From Brevibacterium sp. UCMA 11754 (GTDB lineage Bacteria > Actinomycetota > Actinomycetes > Actinomycetales > Brevibacteriaceae): a DNA stretch of 64,000 nt. Of the stretch, positions 7,416 to 14,811 are shown one piece after another. The notes beneath the pieces were generated by a model. The model ran no database searches. It had not been told where the DNA came from and saw nothing but the letters and a program-made list of their open reading frames with translations. Every line of letters begins with the position of its first letter. Position 1 is the stretch's first letter. The stretch lies in contig NZ_JACBOT010000025.1 in assembly GCF_021532275.1 (NCBI RefSeq), positions 62,001 to 126,000 on the forward strand. The letters run 5' to 3'. A program made the translations under genes and the position numbers.

Positions 7416-8990
7416 GTGCCAGTTACACACGAGCTCAGCCGCGCAGCGGCCGCCCTCGGCACTGCTCTTGCCCTGATCCTCCTGCCGATCACAGGCACAA
7501 TCGCTCCTGCGAATGCGAGTCTCACAGACTCCGGCCAGACCAGCTCATCAAGCTCGGGGAACACAACTTCCGATCCTGACGGATCCCCCGAAGGTGCAAC
7601 AGCGTTGGACCCAGGCGAGGCGATCGATCCCCCCACGGCTGATTCCGATTCTGGAAGCTCCAAGGCCAGCGACACCGATGGAGACGACCCCGAAGCACCC
7701 AAAGACGACCCCGCCTGCGACGCACCCAGTGATGGTGGCGACACCAGCGCACCGTGTGAGGTCGAAGACCCGATCGACTCGACCTGGAACCAGTCCGCGC
7801 AGACTATGCAGGTCTCCGGCATGCCCAGAAGCTGGGAGGGTAAGGAATTCGACGGCCCGGTGGAAAAAGACGAAGCCAAACGCTGGCCAACCCAGAACTC
7901 TTCGACTTCTGGCAATGACTCCGATTCTGCGGCAGATGGGGCCGAGCCTGACAGCGCCACCGACGACAGTGGAAACTCCGTGCCCGAAGCAACGGATAAT
8001 GCACCGGAGAAGTATTCGTTCGATGAGGACGGCTACGTTCTTGATGCCGAAACAGGCGAACGGATGGTATTCACGGATTTCGAAGATCCGCCGAGCCCCG
8101 AATGGACATTCGTTTCAAACGGAAAAGACATCACCGTCGAAGATGGCGAGCCTTACCCACCGCCAAGCGACGAGGCTGAAAGCGAAGCGAGTTCGAACAG
8201 CTCCAACGAGGTTGAGGGCACCGCTGACGGTGCCGACCGTGGTGCGAAGGACAACGACGCAGACCTGAGTGCCTCCACCGATTCGGAGTCGGGCACCGAC
8301 GGCACAGACGTCGAGTCCTCCGCCGGCGACAACTCGGACTCCAACACCTCATCGGATTCGGAGAGCGAGTCCTCGTCCGACACGTCCTCCGACTCCGAAT
8401 CCTCAGACTCCGCGAAAGCTGATTCCAAGGAATCCGACACCTCGTCATCATCCGACGCCGATTCGTCCAAGCAGAATTCTGATTCGAACTCCTCATCGAT
8501 ATCCGACGGCTCCGATTCCGGCAGCTCCGATAACAAAGGCAACTCGGACAAGGAAGGCGGCAAGGACGACAAAGGCTCCGCAGACAAGGACGGGTCCGGA
8601 ACAACCTCCAGCGGTAGCGATGGCGGGCCAGTCGGCGATGACTCCACCCCAGACCCTGCGACCGGCAACGGTTCCTCGGACACACGCGATGAGATTCCCG
8701 GGGACGTCGGCGACGATTGGATGCCTGGAAACGGCGACTCCCCACCTCCGGACTACTCGGATCCCGTCCCGCAGAACCCTGACACTCCCGTGCCGGATGA
8801 TGACAAGGACCTCATCACCGGAGGGGAAACTCCAAAGCCTCGCAGCGACAAACCACCATCGACCTCGTTCGGTGAGTCGATTGCATCAACGATTGCGAGT
8901 TCGTGGCCGATCTTTATCCTCGCAGCCTCAGGTATGGCCGCCGTCGGCTTCATCATCTGGATCGTCGGCCGCCGCAATAAACGGAATTGA
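7416..8990 (+). CDS. secreted Ser/Asp-rich membrane-anchored surface protein
   Basis: 524 residues from the GTG at 7416, chosen because AAGGA ends five bases upstream and a clean signal peptide follows (ALGTALALILLPITGTIAPANA). A TTG or ATG upstream would add about eleven residues. The mature protein is dominated by Ser/Asp/Glu repeats resembling the Sdr/ClfA stalks of Gram-positive adhesins, densest around residues 230-440. Two small ordered patches precede this (TWNQSAQTMQVSGMPRSWEG and YSFDEDGYVLDAETGERMVF). Near the C-terminus PIFILAASGMAAVGFIIWIV is a membrane helix ended by GRRNKRN, with no LPxTG. It is 109 bp after the propeller-like membrane protein. Function is unknown; a cell-surface stalk is inferred. 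Confidence 0.75.
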   Translation: MPVTHELSRAAAALGTALALILLPITGTIAPANASLTDSGQTSSSSSGNTTSDPDGSPEGATALDPGEAIDPPTADSDSGSSKASDTDGDDPEAPKDDPACDAPSDGGDTSAPCEVEDPIDSTWNQSAQTMQVSGMPRSWEGKEFDGPVEKDEAKRWPTQNSSTSGNDSDSAADGAEPDSATDDSGNSVPEATDNAPEKYSFDEDGYVLDAETGERMVFTDFEDPPSPEWTFVSNGKDITVEDGEPYPPPSDEAESEASSNSSNEVEGTADGADRGAKDNDADLSASTDSESGTDGTDVESSAGDNSDSNTSSDSESESSSDTSSDSESSDSAKADSKESDTSSSSDADSSKQNSDSNSSSISDGSDSGSSDNKGNSDKEGGKDDKGSADKDGSGTTSSGSDGGPVGDDSTPDPATGNGSSDTRDEIPGDVGDDWMPGNGDSPPPDYSDPVPQNPDTPVPDDDKDLITGGETPKPRSDKPPSTSFGESIASTIASSWPIFILAASGMAAVGFIIWIVGRRNKRN

Positions 8991-9044
8991 GCCGCCTCAG
9001 AACTGAGCCCACCTCACAGGTCCATGCTGCTCTAAGATCACAGC

Positions 9045-9788
9045 ATGGATCTCTACGACTCAGAACTCCAGGTGATCGCCGTCGCCGAATCTCTGGCAGC
9101 CACACTCGGTGCCGATGAGAATCACACGGTGGCGGCCGCCGTCATGGACACTCACGGTCGCATCCACACCGGCGTCAATGTCCACCACTTCACCGGTGGT
9201 CCCTGCGCTGAGCTCGTCGCCATCGGCAATGCGGCAGCCGCCGGAGCAGGTCCGCTGGTCACGATCGCAGCCGCCGGAGATGGCGGCCGTGGCCTCCTAT
9301 CCCCCTGCGGACGCTGCCGTCAGGTAATTCTCGATCTGCACCCCGACGCATTCGTCGCAGTCCCCAGATCGGGTTCTGCCGGGCCCGCCAGCTCTGCCGG
9401 GTCTGCCGCGATTGCTCCGATCTCCGCGCTCGTCCCCCATTACTACCGTCCACCGGATTCGGCGCCCCAACGCCTCCTGAGGTTCCACCCTCGCTATTAC
9501 GAGGCGACCACCTCGGGGAGGAAGAGCCTGACCGTACGGTGGAAGGAATCCCACTCGCCAGGCCCTGCCTTGGCCTATTTCGAACACACCAAGCACGGGC
9601 CGGTGCCCGTTGACATCACCTCGGTGAATACCCATCGGCTGAGCGAGCTGACGCCGCAGATTCTGCATTTGCAGGCTGGGTCGAGCATCGAGGGATATGT
9701 GACCAATCTGCGCGATCACTATCCGACCATGCCTGAAGACGCGGACGTCGATGTCGTGACTTTTCGGCTCTCCGCAGTCAATATCTGA
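9045..9788 (+). CDS. cytidine deaminase-like domain fused to an ASCH domain
   Basis: 247 residues. Residues 1-135 are a cytidine/blasticidin-S deaminase fold: [11 protein letters not shown] provides zinc ligand Cys54 and catalytic Glu56, and [10 protein letters not shown] provides Cys88 and Cys91. A Ser/Gly/Ala insert (~109-123) interrupts the domain. Residues ~146-246 look like an ASCH domain: [19 protein letters not shown] contains the GRKxxT motif with Lys160 and Thr163, which in the E. coli ASCH protein YqfB belong to the N4-acetylcytidine amidohydrolase site. The equivalent acidic residue is not obvious here. Deaminases of this family hydrolyse cytidine-type bases; the ASCH partner suggests modified nucleosides. 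It stands alone between the surface protein and the DUF3618 gene. Confidence 0.8.
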   Translation: MDLYDSELQVIAVAESLAATLGADENHTVAAAVMDTHGRIHTGVNVHHFTGGPCAELVAIGNAAAAGAGPLVTIAAAGDGGRGLLSPCGRCRQVILDLHPDAFVAVPRSGSAGPASSAGSAAIAPISALVPHYYRPPDSAPQRLLRFHPRYYEATTSGRKSLTVRWKESHSPGPALAYFEHTKHGPVPVDITSVNTHRLSELTPQILHLQAGSSIEGYVTNLRDHYPTMPEDADVDVVTFRLSAVNI

Positions 9789-9881
9789 CACTGAGAGAAT
9801 CAAGCGGTTAAGCTTGACACGAGGCACCGTGGCACCCCGTCACGTGCATGTTTGTATTCTCGACCCGGAGGACCTGCCCCG

Positions 9882-10172
9882 ATGACTGACAATGTCTACA
9901 CCTCAGATGTGACCGTCGACTCAGCGTCACCCAGCCAGCTGGCGGAATCTATTCGCCTGCGCGAAGAGCGCATCGCGGACAACATCGATGAACTTGTGGG
10001 CCGTGTCCACCCGAAGGTCCTTGCGACTCGCGCCGCCAACAAGGCGAAGTCCGGCGTCGTCGATGAAGAGAGCGGCTCGGTCAAGCCCGAAGTGGTTGCG
10101 CTCGGCGTCGGCGCCGTCCTCGGCGTGGCCGCACTGATCGTGGGCCTCTCCGGCCGCAGCAAGCGTGGCTGA
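9882..10172 (+). CDS. DUF3618 domain-containing membrane protein
   Basis: 96 residues from the ATG at 9882, with GGAGG about a dozen bases upstream. SPSQLAESIRLREERIADNIDELVGRVHPK is the DUF3618 helix found in actinobacterial membrane-associated small proteins. The C-terminal VVALGVGAVLGVAALIVGLSG is one membrane helix ended by RSKRG. The function of DUF3618 is not established. The stop overlaps the start of the GroES-like gene by eight bases, so the two are probably co-translated. Confidence 0.8.
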   Translation: MTDNVYTSDVTVDSASPSQLAESIRLREERIADNIDELVGRVHPKVLATRAANKAKSGVVDEESGSVKPEVVALGVGAVLGVAALIVGLSGRSKRG

Positions 10173-10485
10173 AGCCTCTCTGCCGATCCGCATGCTGCAT
10201 GACCGGATCCTTCTGGATCCGGGTGAGGAAGCCGGGGAGCGCAAATCCTCGGCCGGGATCGTGATCCCGGCAACCGCAAGCATGGGGAAACGTCTCGTGT
10301 GGGGCAAGGTCGTCGCGGCCGGCCCACACGTGAGGCAGGCCAACCTCGGCGATACCGTCCTCTATGACCCTGAGGAACTCGCCGAGGTGGAGCTCGAGGG
10401 GAGCGCGTATGTGCTCCTGCGTGAGCGCGACGTCCACGCGATCTCGGAACCACCGGAACAATCGAGATCCGGTATGTACCTCTGA
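10165..10485 (+). CDS. GroES-like (Cpn10 family) protein
   Basis: 106 residues from a GTG overlapping the end of the DUF3618 gene. IRMLHDRILLDPGE, RKSSAGIVIPATA, GKVVAAGPH, GDTVLYDPE and YVLLRERDVHAI follow the order of chaperonin-10 strands, including a shortened mobile loop. The sequence is divergent from housekeeping GroES and is not next to a groEL, so it may be a paralogue. Whether it caps a GroEL ring cannot be judged from sequence. Pairing with DUF3618 is the only functional clue. Confidence 0.8.
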   Translation: MAEASLPIRMLHDRILLDPGEEAGERKSSAGIVIPATASMGKRLVWGKVVAAGPHVRQANLGDTVLYDPEELAEVELEGSAYVLLRERDVHAISEPPEQSRSGMYL

Positions 10486-10595
10486 CCTGCAGGTATGCGA
10501 GCTACCTCACAAAACCTCAAATGAGTGGTTCTCAGTTTGCAAGAACCCTGGCAACCTGAGTAATATTAATTCTCGTTGCGCGGCAAGCGCAGCTC

Positions 10596-10668
10596 GCACC
10601 TCTAGCTCAATTGGTAGAGCAACTGACTCTTAATCAGTGGGTTCCGGGTTCAAGTCCCGGGGGGTGCA
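10596..10668 (+). tRNA. tRNA-Lys (anticodon CTT)
   Basis: The acceptor strands GCACCTC and GGGGTGC pair with one G-U. The D-arm is TAGCTCAATTGGTAGAGC, the anticodon arm ACTGACTCTTAATCAGT contains CTT, and the T-arm is TCCGGGTTCAAGTCCCGG. The discriminator is A and CCA is not encoded. The 3' half serves as the attachment site of the element that follows, and integration leaves the tRNA intact. Confidence 0.95.
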
Positions 10669-10669
10669 C
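10632..10669 (+). repeat. attL core, 38-bp direct repeat in tRNA-Lys
   Basis: This stretch covers the 3' side of the anticodon stem, the variable loop, the T-arm and the acceptor strand of tRNA-Lys. It is repeated base for base at 21044-21081. Sequences diverge immediately outside the 38 bp, as expected for a site-specific recombination crossover region. Confidence 0.92.
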
Positions 10670-10677
10670 AGCAAAGA

Positions 10678-10715
10678 AGGCCCCTCACCAGGCATAACGT
10701 CCGGTGAGGGGCTTT
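10678..10715 (+). terminator. terminator after tRNA-Lys, carried by the element
   Basis: GCCCCTCACC (10680-10689) pairs with GGTGAGGGGC (10703-10712) and is followed by TTTCGTC. It terminates tRNA-Lys transcription. Because it lies inside the element boundary, it replaces the host terminator that was displaced to 21091-21125. Confidence 0.85.
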
Positions 10716-10740
10716 CGTCATTTCGATACGGAGTCAGCGA

Positions 10741-10757
10741 CCCCACGGTTACCCATC
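10741..10757 (+). promoter_or_regulatory. candidate integrase arm-type site (left)
   Basis: CCCCACGGTTACCCATC overlaps the end of the integrase gene. It matches CCCCACGCTTACCCACC at 20909 in 15 of 17 positions, and its CCCCACGG core recurs twice more near the right end. Such repeats flanking the core are typical of tyrosine-integrase arm sites. Confidence 0.45.
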
Positions 10758-11930
10758 TTTTTCGTTCGGACTCCTGCCGAATTGATCGAGGATCGAGGAC
10801 ATATCAGGTGCGGTTGCCGCCTTCGCCACATAGTGCGCCGAGGTAACACCGGTGCCCGAATGTCCGAGGACCGCGGCCGCCGCCTCGAGGGTGGCCTCAG
10901 CGTCGATGAGCGTGGCGACGGACTTGCGGAAGACGTGCGGGGTGATCGTCGTCGTGGTCTCGAGATCTTTGAGCGCAGCGCGCAGTGTGCGCCGATAGTT
11001 GTTCGGCCACTTCCACGTACCGGCGCCGGATGGGAACACCGCGTTCGTCTCGGTCGGGATCACCTCGACGCTACGCCGCAGGAGCACGTCGACGACGAAC
11101 GCCGGTAGGGTGAGCACTCGATAGCCGCTGGCCGTCTTGGTGTGCGACTGCCGCCTCAGCCCTTTGTCCTTGATCGGGACGATCGTGCCCGACACCGTGA
11201 GGCTCGGATGGTCACCGAGGTCCACGTCGGACCAGCGTAGTGCCAGCACCTCACCGATGCGCATTCCGGTTCCTAGCATCACGTCCACGACGTCGAGGAT
11301 CTCGGAGGACCGGCGCGGCCCCATGACACCTTCGGCGCCCTGCCACTTGCGCAGCCCCTCGCGGAGCTCGCCCACCTCGTCGATCGTCAGCGCCTTCACC
11401 GGCTTCCGCTTCCGCGCAGGCAGGCGCACCTCGCGCACCGGGTTCGTGCGCAGCGCGTCGTGGCGCACGGCCAGGTCGAACATGCTCGTCAGCACTGACT
11501 TGGTGGTCTTGGCCCTGCCCGGGGTTTTGTCCGCCAGTGCGCGCAGGAACTGGTCGACCCGCGAGACTGTGGCCTCGATGATGAGGTACTCCCCCAGTGC
11601 CGGACCGATGATCTTCTCGACGATGGACTCATAGCGTTCGAGGGTCTGCTCGGTGTGGTCGTCGGATCCGCGCAGGCTATCGGTCCAGATCTTGCCGAGG
11701 TTGGTCACGGTGGTGTTGCCGGTGATCGTGTCGCCGGCTGACTCGACCCGGGCGCGGAGGTTGGCGAGCAGCTTCCTCTCGGCCTTGGCGCCGGAAGGTC
11801 CATACGCCTCGACCTGCTTCGTCTTGCCGGTGAAATCACGGAAGCGTGCACGCGCCCGCCACTTGCCCTCTGAGATCTCGGTCCTGGTGATCTTGCCCCA
11901 GGTGCCGAGCTCGAGCCGCGGTCTAGACAT
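10749..11930 (-). CDS. int: tyrosine site-specific integrase
   Basis: 393 residues from the ATG at 11930, which has AGGAGG upstream; an in-frame GTG at 11939 is less likely. Order: an N-terminal arm-binding region (KWRARARFRDFTGKTKQ), a core-binding helical domain (~75-165), then the catalytic domain. Catalytic residues of the lambda-integrase/XerC family are visible: Arg224 in GTGMRIGEVLALRW, Lys265 in HTKTASGYRVL, His332 and Arg335 in PHVFRKS, His357 in LGHSGTG and Tyr367 in SAHYV. It should recombine attP with the tRNA-Lys 3' end. Its start overlaps the stop of the repressor gene by eight bases, so both share one transcript. Confidence 0.96.
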   Translation of the reverse strand: MSRPRLELGTWGKITRTEISEGKWRARARFRDFTGKTKQVEAYGPSGAKAERKLLANLRARVESAGDTITGNTTVTNLGKIWTDSLRGSDDHTEQTLERYESIVEKIIGPALGEYLIIEATVSRVDQFLRALADKTPGRAKTTKSVLTSMFDLAVRHDALRTNPVREVRLPARKRKPVKALTIDEVGELREGLRKWQGAEGVMGPRRSSEILDVVDVMLGTGMRIGEVLALRWSDVDLGDHPSLTVSGTIVPIKDKGLRRQSHTKTASGYRVLTLPAFVVDVLLRRSVEVIPTETNAVFPSGAGTWKWPNNYRRTLRAALKDLETTTTITPHVFRKSVATLIDAEATLEAAAAVLGHSGTGVTSAHYVAKAATAPDMSSILDQFGRSPNEKDG

Positions 11931-12639
11931 CTTCCTCACCCTCCTGGTCTTCTACGTAGACGTGACCCTTGAAGTCGTCGGCTATGCCGACCGTCATTCC
12001 TCCGGCATTCTGCGTAATCGTCAATCCGATGTCCCGGAGACCGTCGATATGACGTTCGCCCTCTTGCCTTATCTCAGCGGGGATTCGAGGTTCAACACCA
12101 TGGACGGCCTCTAGTGTTCGAGCGGCGAAGACAGCGTTCATCGAATTGGCCCTCATCCGCTCACCTGCGCCTGCGAATCCATCCTGATCGCTGAACTTCC
12201 TGTAGCTGCGCACAGATTCGTCAATCGTTCGCATCAATCCGACGATTTCTCCCGTACGCTTCGCCTGCTCATTGTCTTGTCCGTCGATGATGTCGACCGT
12301 GTGTTCACCGGCCCACCACTGCCACGCTTCCCACGCAGACTTCTTCGTTCCGCCGACTATCTCAACCTCGTCCGCAGACGACAGATCCATGAGCAACGAC
12401 AGCGGAGCCGCGCCAATTGCGGTCGCGATTGCAGCGATCTCGGCGACGTTCACACTCTTCCTCAGTCCAGCCTCAAGGTTGTTCAGCGAAGTCCTATTGA
12501 GCTTGTACCCCAGCTCGTGAGTGCAGATGTCAGCGACCGACTGCACCCTCATGCCAGAGGCTTCGCGAAGGACTCTGACGCGCTCTCCAATCGCCTTCGC
12601 CTGACGTTCCGGCCAATCCGATCTCAACTCTTCTGTCAT
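11923..12639 (-). CDS. XRE-family repressor of the element
   Basis: 238 residues from the ATG at 12639; no strong Shine-Dalgarno is seen, so translation may be leaderless. Residues ~15-80 are a helix-turn-helix of the XRE/cI type (RVRVLREASGMRVQSVADICTHE and RTSLNNLEAGLRKSVNVAEIAAIATAIGA). The rest is helical and ends acidic (EDQEGEEDV). It lacks an obvious LexA-type Ser/Lys autoprotease motif, so SOS self-cleavage is not evident. The gene is divergent from the AlpA-like gene and sits upstream of int in the same transcript. The likely role is to keep the rightward operon off; its own operators are probably the GTCAT repeats in between. Confidence 0.85.
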   Translation of the reverse strand: MTEELRSDWPERQAKAIGERVRVLREASGMRVQSVADICTHELGYKLNRTSLNNLEAGLRKSVNVAEIAAIATAIGAAPLSLLMDLSSADEVEIVGGTKKSAWEAWQWWAGEHTVDIIDGQDNEQAKRTGEIVGLMRTIDESVRSYRKFSDQDGFAGAGERMRANSMNAVFAARTLEAVHGVEPRIPAEIRQEGERHIDGLRDIGLTITQNAGGMTVGIADDFKGHVYVEDQEGEEDV

Positions 12640-12739
12640 GGAAAATGACAATACTCATCTTTTCGTCATTTGTCACTTGCCCCCGTCTTGCGATGACGCT
12701 ACAGTGTTAATTGTCATCCTCAATGAAACGGAGAACAAT
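12640..12739. promoter_or_regulatory. divergent control region with ATTGTCAT repeats
   Basis: The 100 bp between the repressor and the AlpA-like gene contain ATGACAAT (12645-12652) and its inverse ATTGTCAT (12710-12717), plus further GTCAT half-sites near 12634, 12665 and 12671. A rightward promoter can be drawn as TTGCCC (12677-12682), a 17-bp spacer, then TACAGT (12700-12705), so its start point would fall in the right-hand repeat. This resembles a lysogeny switch; the promoter assignment is by eye. Confidence 0.55.
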
Positions 12740-12970
12740 ATGTCATCTAGAGTGAACGGCGGTAGCCAGGAGCCCCCGGCGTCTCCCGCGGCCCACTTGA
12801 CAGCCCGCCAGCTCGCGGAGCGTGAAGGCGTTCCATTGCAGACGGTCTACATCTGGAACACGAACGGCACCGGCCCCCGTCGAATGAAGATCGGCAAGCA
12901 CGTGCGTTACCGTCTGGCCGATGTCCTCGAGTGGGAAGAGCAGCAGCTCGACCCCCGGCCAGCAGCGTGA
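12740..12970 (+). CDS. AlpA/excisionase-like HTH protein
   Basis: 76 residues from the ATG at 12740 with CGGAGA upstream. HLTARQLAEREGVPLQTVYIWNTNGTGPRRMKIGKHVRYRLADVLEWEEQQ is a MerR-like winged helix of the HTH_17/AlpA type, the usual recombination directionality factor or early activator in integrative elements. It is the first gene of the rightward operon and divergent from the repressor. It probably assists excision and may also activate the operon. Xis versus activator cannot be separated by sequence. Confidence 0.85.
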   Translation: MSSRVNGGSQEPPASPAAHLTARQLAEREGVPLQTVYIWNTNGTGPRRMKIGKHVRYRLADVLEWEEQQLDPRPAA

Positions 12971-12980
12971 GGTGGTCGAC

Positions 12981-13211
12981 GTGAACGATGAACGACCCTC
13001 GCGTCTGACCGATCAACGATTCGCAGAGCTACGGGCCCTGGCCGACAGCCTCGGTCTTGTCGTAGCCACGCGCTGCCACTACTGCGGTTCGCCTCTCTGG
13101 GCACCCGCATCACTCGAAGCCGGCATAGGGCCGGTATGCGCCACCAAGCACAAGAGCGGCGTCGGGATCCTCGACCAAGATTCCCCGACGCCGCCTAGAT
13201 CATCCAGATAG
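12981..13211 (+). CDS. DUF6011-type zinc-ribbon protein
   Basis: 76 residues from the GTG at 12981, with GAGGT at proper distance overlapping the end of the previous gene. RCHYCGSPLWAPASLEAGIGPVCATKH is the DUF6011 signature: a CxxC pair, a short linker ending in GIGPVC, and a later Cys/His. It is common in actinophages and their relatives and is predicted to bind zinc. Biochemical function is unknown. The preceding ~40 residues are a predicted helix (DQRFAELRALADSLG). Confidence 0.75.
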   Translation: MNDERPSRLTDQRFAELRALADSLGLVVATRCHYCGSPLWAPASLEAGIGPVCATKHKSGVGILDQDSPTPPRSSR

Positions 13212-13219
13212 GAACTGTA

Positions 13220-13384
13220 ATGACCATTTACCAGTCTATTGCTCAGTCTACTGCTGACGACCGACGCGGGGCCGAATGCCGCTGTCCCGACGACCGGTGC
13301 GCCGGATATCACCACGAAGTCGGAGAGACGTGCTGGTGCGCGATCTTCACCGGCCAGCCCACCGAGGACGGTGAGCGGCGATGA
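13220..13384 (+). CDS. small Cys-rich protein
   Basis: 54 residues with AGGA about eight bases before the ATG. It carries ECRCPDDRCAGYHHEVGETCWCAIF, with five cysteines and two histidines that could hold one or two zinc ions. Its last four bases overlap the next start (ATGA). I do not recognise the family. The chain of overlaps supports it as a real gene. Confidence 0.6.
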   Translation: MTIYQSIAQSTADDRRGAECRCPDDRCAGYHHEVGETCWCAIFTGQPTEDGERR

Positions 13385-13863
13385 CCGCAACGGTATTCGC
13401 CGGATACGACCCCGACGGTGAGCTCGCCCCGCGATTCTTCCCCCTCGGCCAGACCGCCGACACCTCGGACACCATCACCGACCGCGCCTATGACCTTGGT
13501 GTACGGATGAAGAAGGGCCGGATGATGCGCGAGATCGTCAGCATGTCCGGCGACACCGTGCTGATCCACTTCGGAACCATCATCCGGTTCCCTAAGTCTG
13601 ACAAGCCCAAGGTCAAGACAATAGCCAGGTACGCGGTAGGTGCCACCGAAGCCGAGAAGGACGCTCTGGTCCGAGTGGCCGAGATAGCCGCGCTCGATCC
13701 CGGCTTTATGGCAGGCATGTGGGAACACCTTAAAGCGAGTCGACACCCGAGAGAAGGGGATCTACTGCCCGAACAGGACCACCTGCACATCGCCCTCGTC
13801 ACCGACCTACTCAACCCCGGCCGGTACGCCGCCACCGCGATCGACCAGGGGGCCACAGCATGA
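13381..13863 (+). CDS. hypothetical element protein
   Basis: 160 residues. It starts within the stop of the Cys-rich mini-gene and ends within the start of the next. Predicted mixed alpha/beta, with VLIHFGTIIRFPKSDKP as the most conserved-looking part and acidic helices after it. No catalytic motif, membrane segment or signal is visible, and no family is recognised. The position suggests an early or replication-linked accessory function. Confidence 0.65.
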   Translation: MTATVFAGYDPDGELAPRFFPLGQTADTSDTITDRAYDLGVRMKKGRMMREIVSMSGDTVLIHFGTIIRFPKSDKPKVKTIARYAVGATEAEKDALVRVAEIAALDPGFMAGMWEHLKASRHPREGDLLPEQDHLHIALVTDLLNPGRYAATAIDQGATA

Positions 13864-14099
13864 ACTGCGACAAGCACCTCGGCTTCCTCGCCGGCTGCCC
13901 ACGATGCTCCAAAGACCGAATCAGCGAGCTCGAATGGCTGGCCCACCTTGGCGAAACGTGGACATGCCTCACCGTGCGCAGAGCGGGCTACCCGTCGATC
14001 GACGCTGCCGAGCGATCCCTGCTCAGGGCAGGCCGCGGGGATCTCGTGGCTCGACTGAGGGCGAACGCCCACGACCTAGGAGTGGTGGCCTATGCCTGA
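13860..14099 (+). CDS. small hypothetical element protein
   Basis: 79 residues. The N-terminus MNCDKHLGFLAGCPRCSK holds Cys3, His6 and a CPRC pair, so a small zinc site is possible. The remainder (EWLAHLGETWTCLTVRRAGYPSIDAAERSLLRAG) looks like a helix-turn-helix similar to sporulation or sigma-type regulators. It overlaps both neighbouring genes by 4-8 bases. A DNA-binding role is inferred only from this pattern. Confidence 0.6.
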   Translation: MNCDKHLGFLAGCPRCSKDRISELEWLAHLGETWTCLTVRRAGYPSIDAAERSLLRAGRGDLVARLRANAHDLGVVAYA

Positions 14100-14250
14100 C
14101 ACACGCGCCTACTGCTCACAGTGCGGTCTCCGCATCCGCCACGACCTCATCGGGTGGCTTATCCGCTTCGAGACCAATGGCGCGATCTACACCTGCCCAC
14201 GCTGCCGCCCAGACAACTCACCCTCAACTTCCAAAGGACCACGACCATGA
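14092..14250 (+). CDS. mini zinc-ribbon protein
   Basis: 52 residues. YCSQCGLRIRHDL and IYTCPRCRPDN give two CxxC knuckles 26 residues apart, a classic zinc ribbon. It starts eight bases inside the preceding gene and its TGA overlaps the following ATG. No family name can be given. Confidence 0.6.
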   Translation: MPDTRAYCSQCGLRIRHDLIGWLIRFETNGAIYTCPRCRPDNSPSTSKGPRP

Positions 14251-14468
14251 GCACAATAATCGACGTCATCGACGGCCACGAAATCCACGAATCCGACCTT
14301 ATGCCGATCAGTGAGCGGGTGAACCCCGACATCATCGCAGCCGGCCACCTGGTCGAGTACGAACTCGTCTTCGAGGGCAAAGTCAGGCACGCGGTGTTCT
14401 TCACCCGCACCGGCATCCAGTTCGCCTCCACACTGCTCGACCACGGAGGCGACGATGCCATTCGATGA
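14247..14468 (+). CDS. small hypothetical element protein
   Basis: 73 residues from the ATG overlapping the previous stop. Short beta-rich sequence (STIIDVIDGHEIHESDL, YELVFEGKVRHAVFFTRTG) without recognisable motifs. The AAAGGA at 14233-14238 is a good ribosome site. Function unknown. Confidence 0.6.
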   Translation: MSTIIDVIDGHEIHESDLMPISERVNPDIIAAGHLVEYELVFEGKVRHAVFFTRTGIQFASTLLDHGGDDAIR

Positions 14469-14811
14469 AGGACCACCCGCTCAATGGGCAGACGTGTCTT
14501 TCGGCATCACGTCCGGCTTCCTCGAGGGATACCAGCGCGGCCACCGCGACGGCCACCGGGCAGGGTGGCAGGCGGGACTCCAAGCCGGCGCTCTTCGTGA
14601 CGAGACGTTCATCCGGGCACTGACCGACGAGATCCGGCGCCGCGACCTCGAGGACGAGCAGATGGACACCAGCGGAGTCCGGCAGTGGATCAAGTCCTTG
14701 ATCGAAGGTCTTGACGCCAAGGCTCGGCGAGACGCCTTCGGGCAGCGCGTCCGCCATGACCGCGAACAACGACAGACCAATCCCCAGACCCAGCCCAGGA
14801 GGGCAGCGTGA
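14455..14811 (+). CDS. hypothetical element protein
   Basis: 118 residues, overlapping the genes on both sides by 14 and 4 bases. It is helical and rich in Arg, Gly and His (FLEGYQRGHRDGHRAGWQAGLQAG is a near-repeat), followed by charged helices. This composition suggests nucleic-acid or protein binding. No family is recognised. It directly precedes the DUF3631 ATPase gene and may be its partner. Confidence 0.6.
   Translation: MPFDEGPPAQWADVSFGITSGFLEGYQRGHRDGHRAGWQAGLQAGALRDETFIRALTDEIRRRDLEDEQMDTSGVRQWIKSLIEGLDAKARRDAFGQRVRHDREQRQTNPQTQPRRAA

Noticed and set aside
8131..8745. Long minus-strand frames opposite the Ser/Asp-rich protein
   Set aside because: Low-complexity Arg/Ser shadow of the repeat-rich gene; the plus frame has a signal peptide, membrane anchor and ribosome site.
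10364..10846. Plus-strand frames around tRNA-Lys (10364-10633 and 10637-10846)
   Set aside because: They overlap the GroES-like gene or translate the tRNA and its terminator; no ribosome site.
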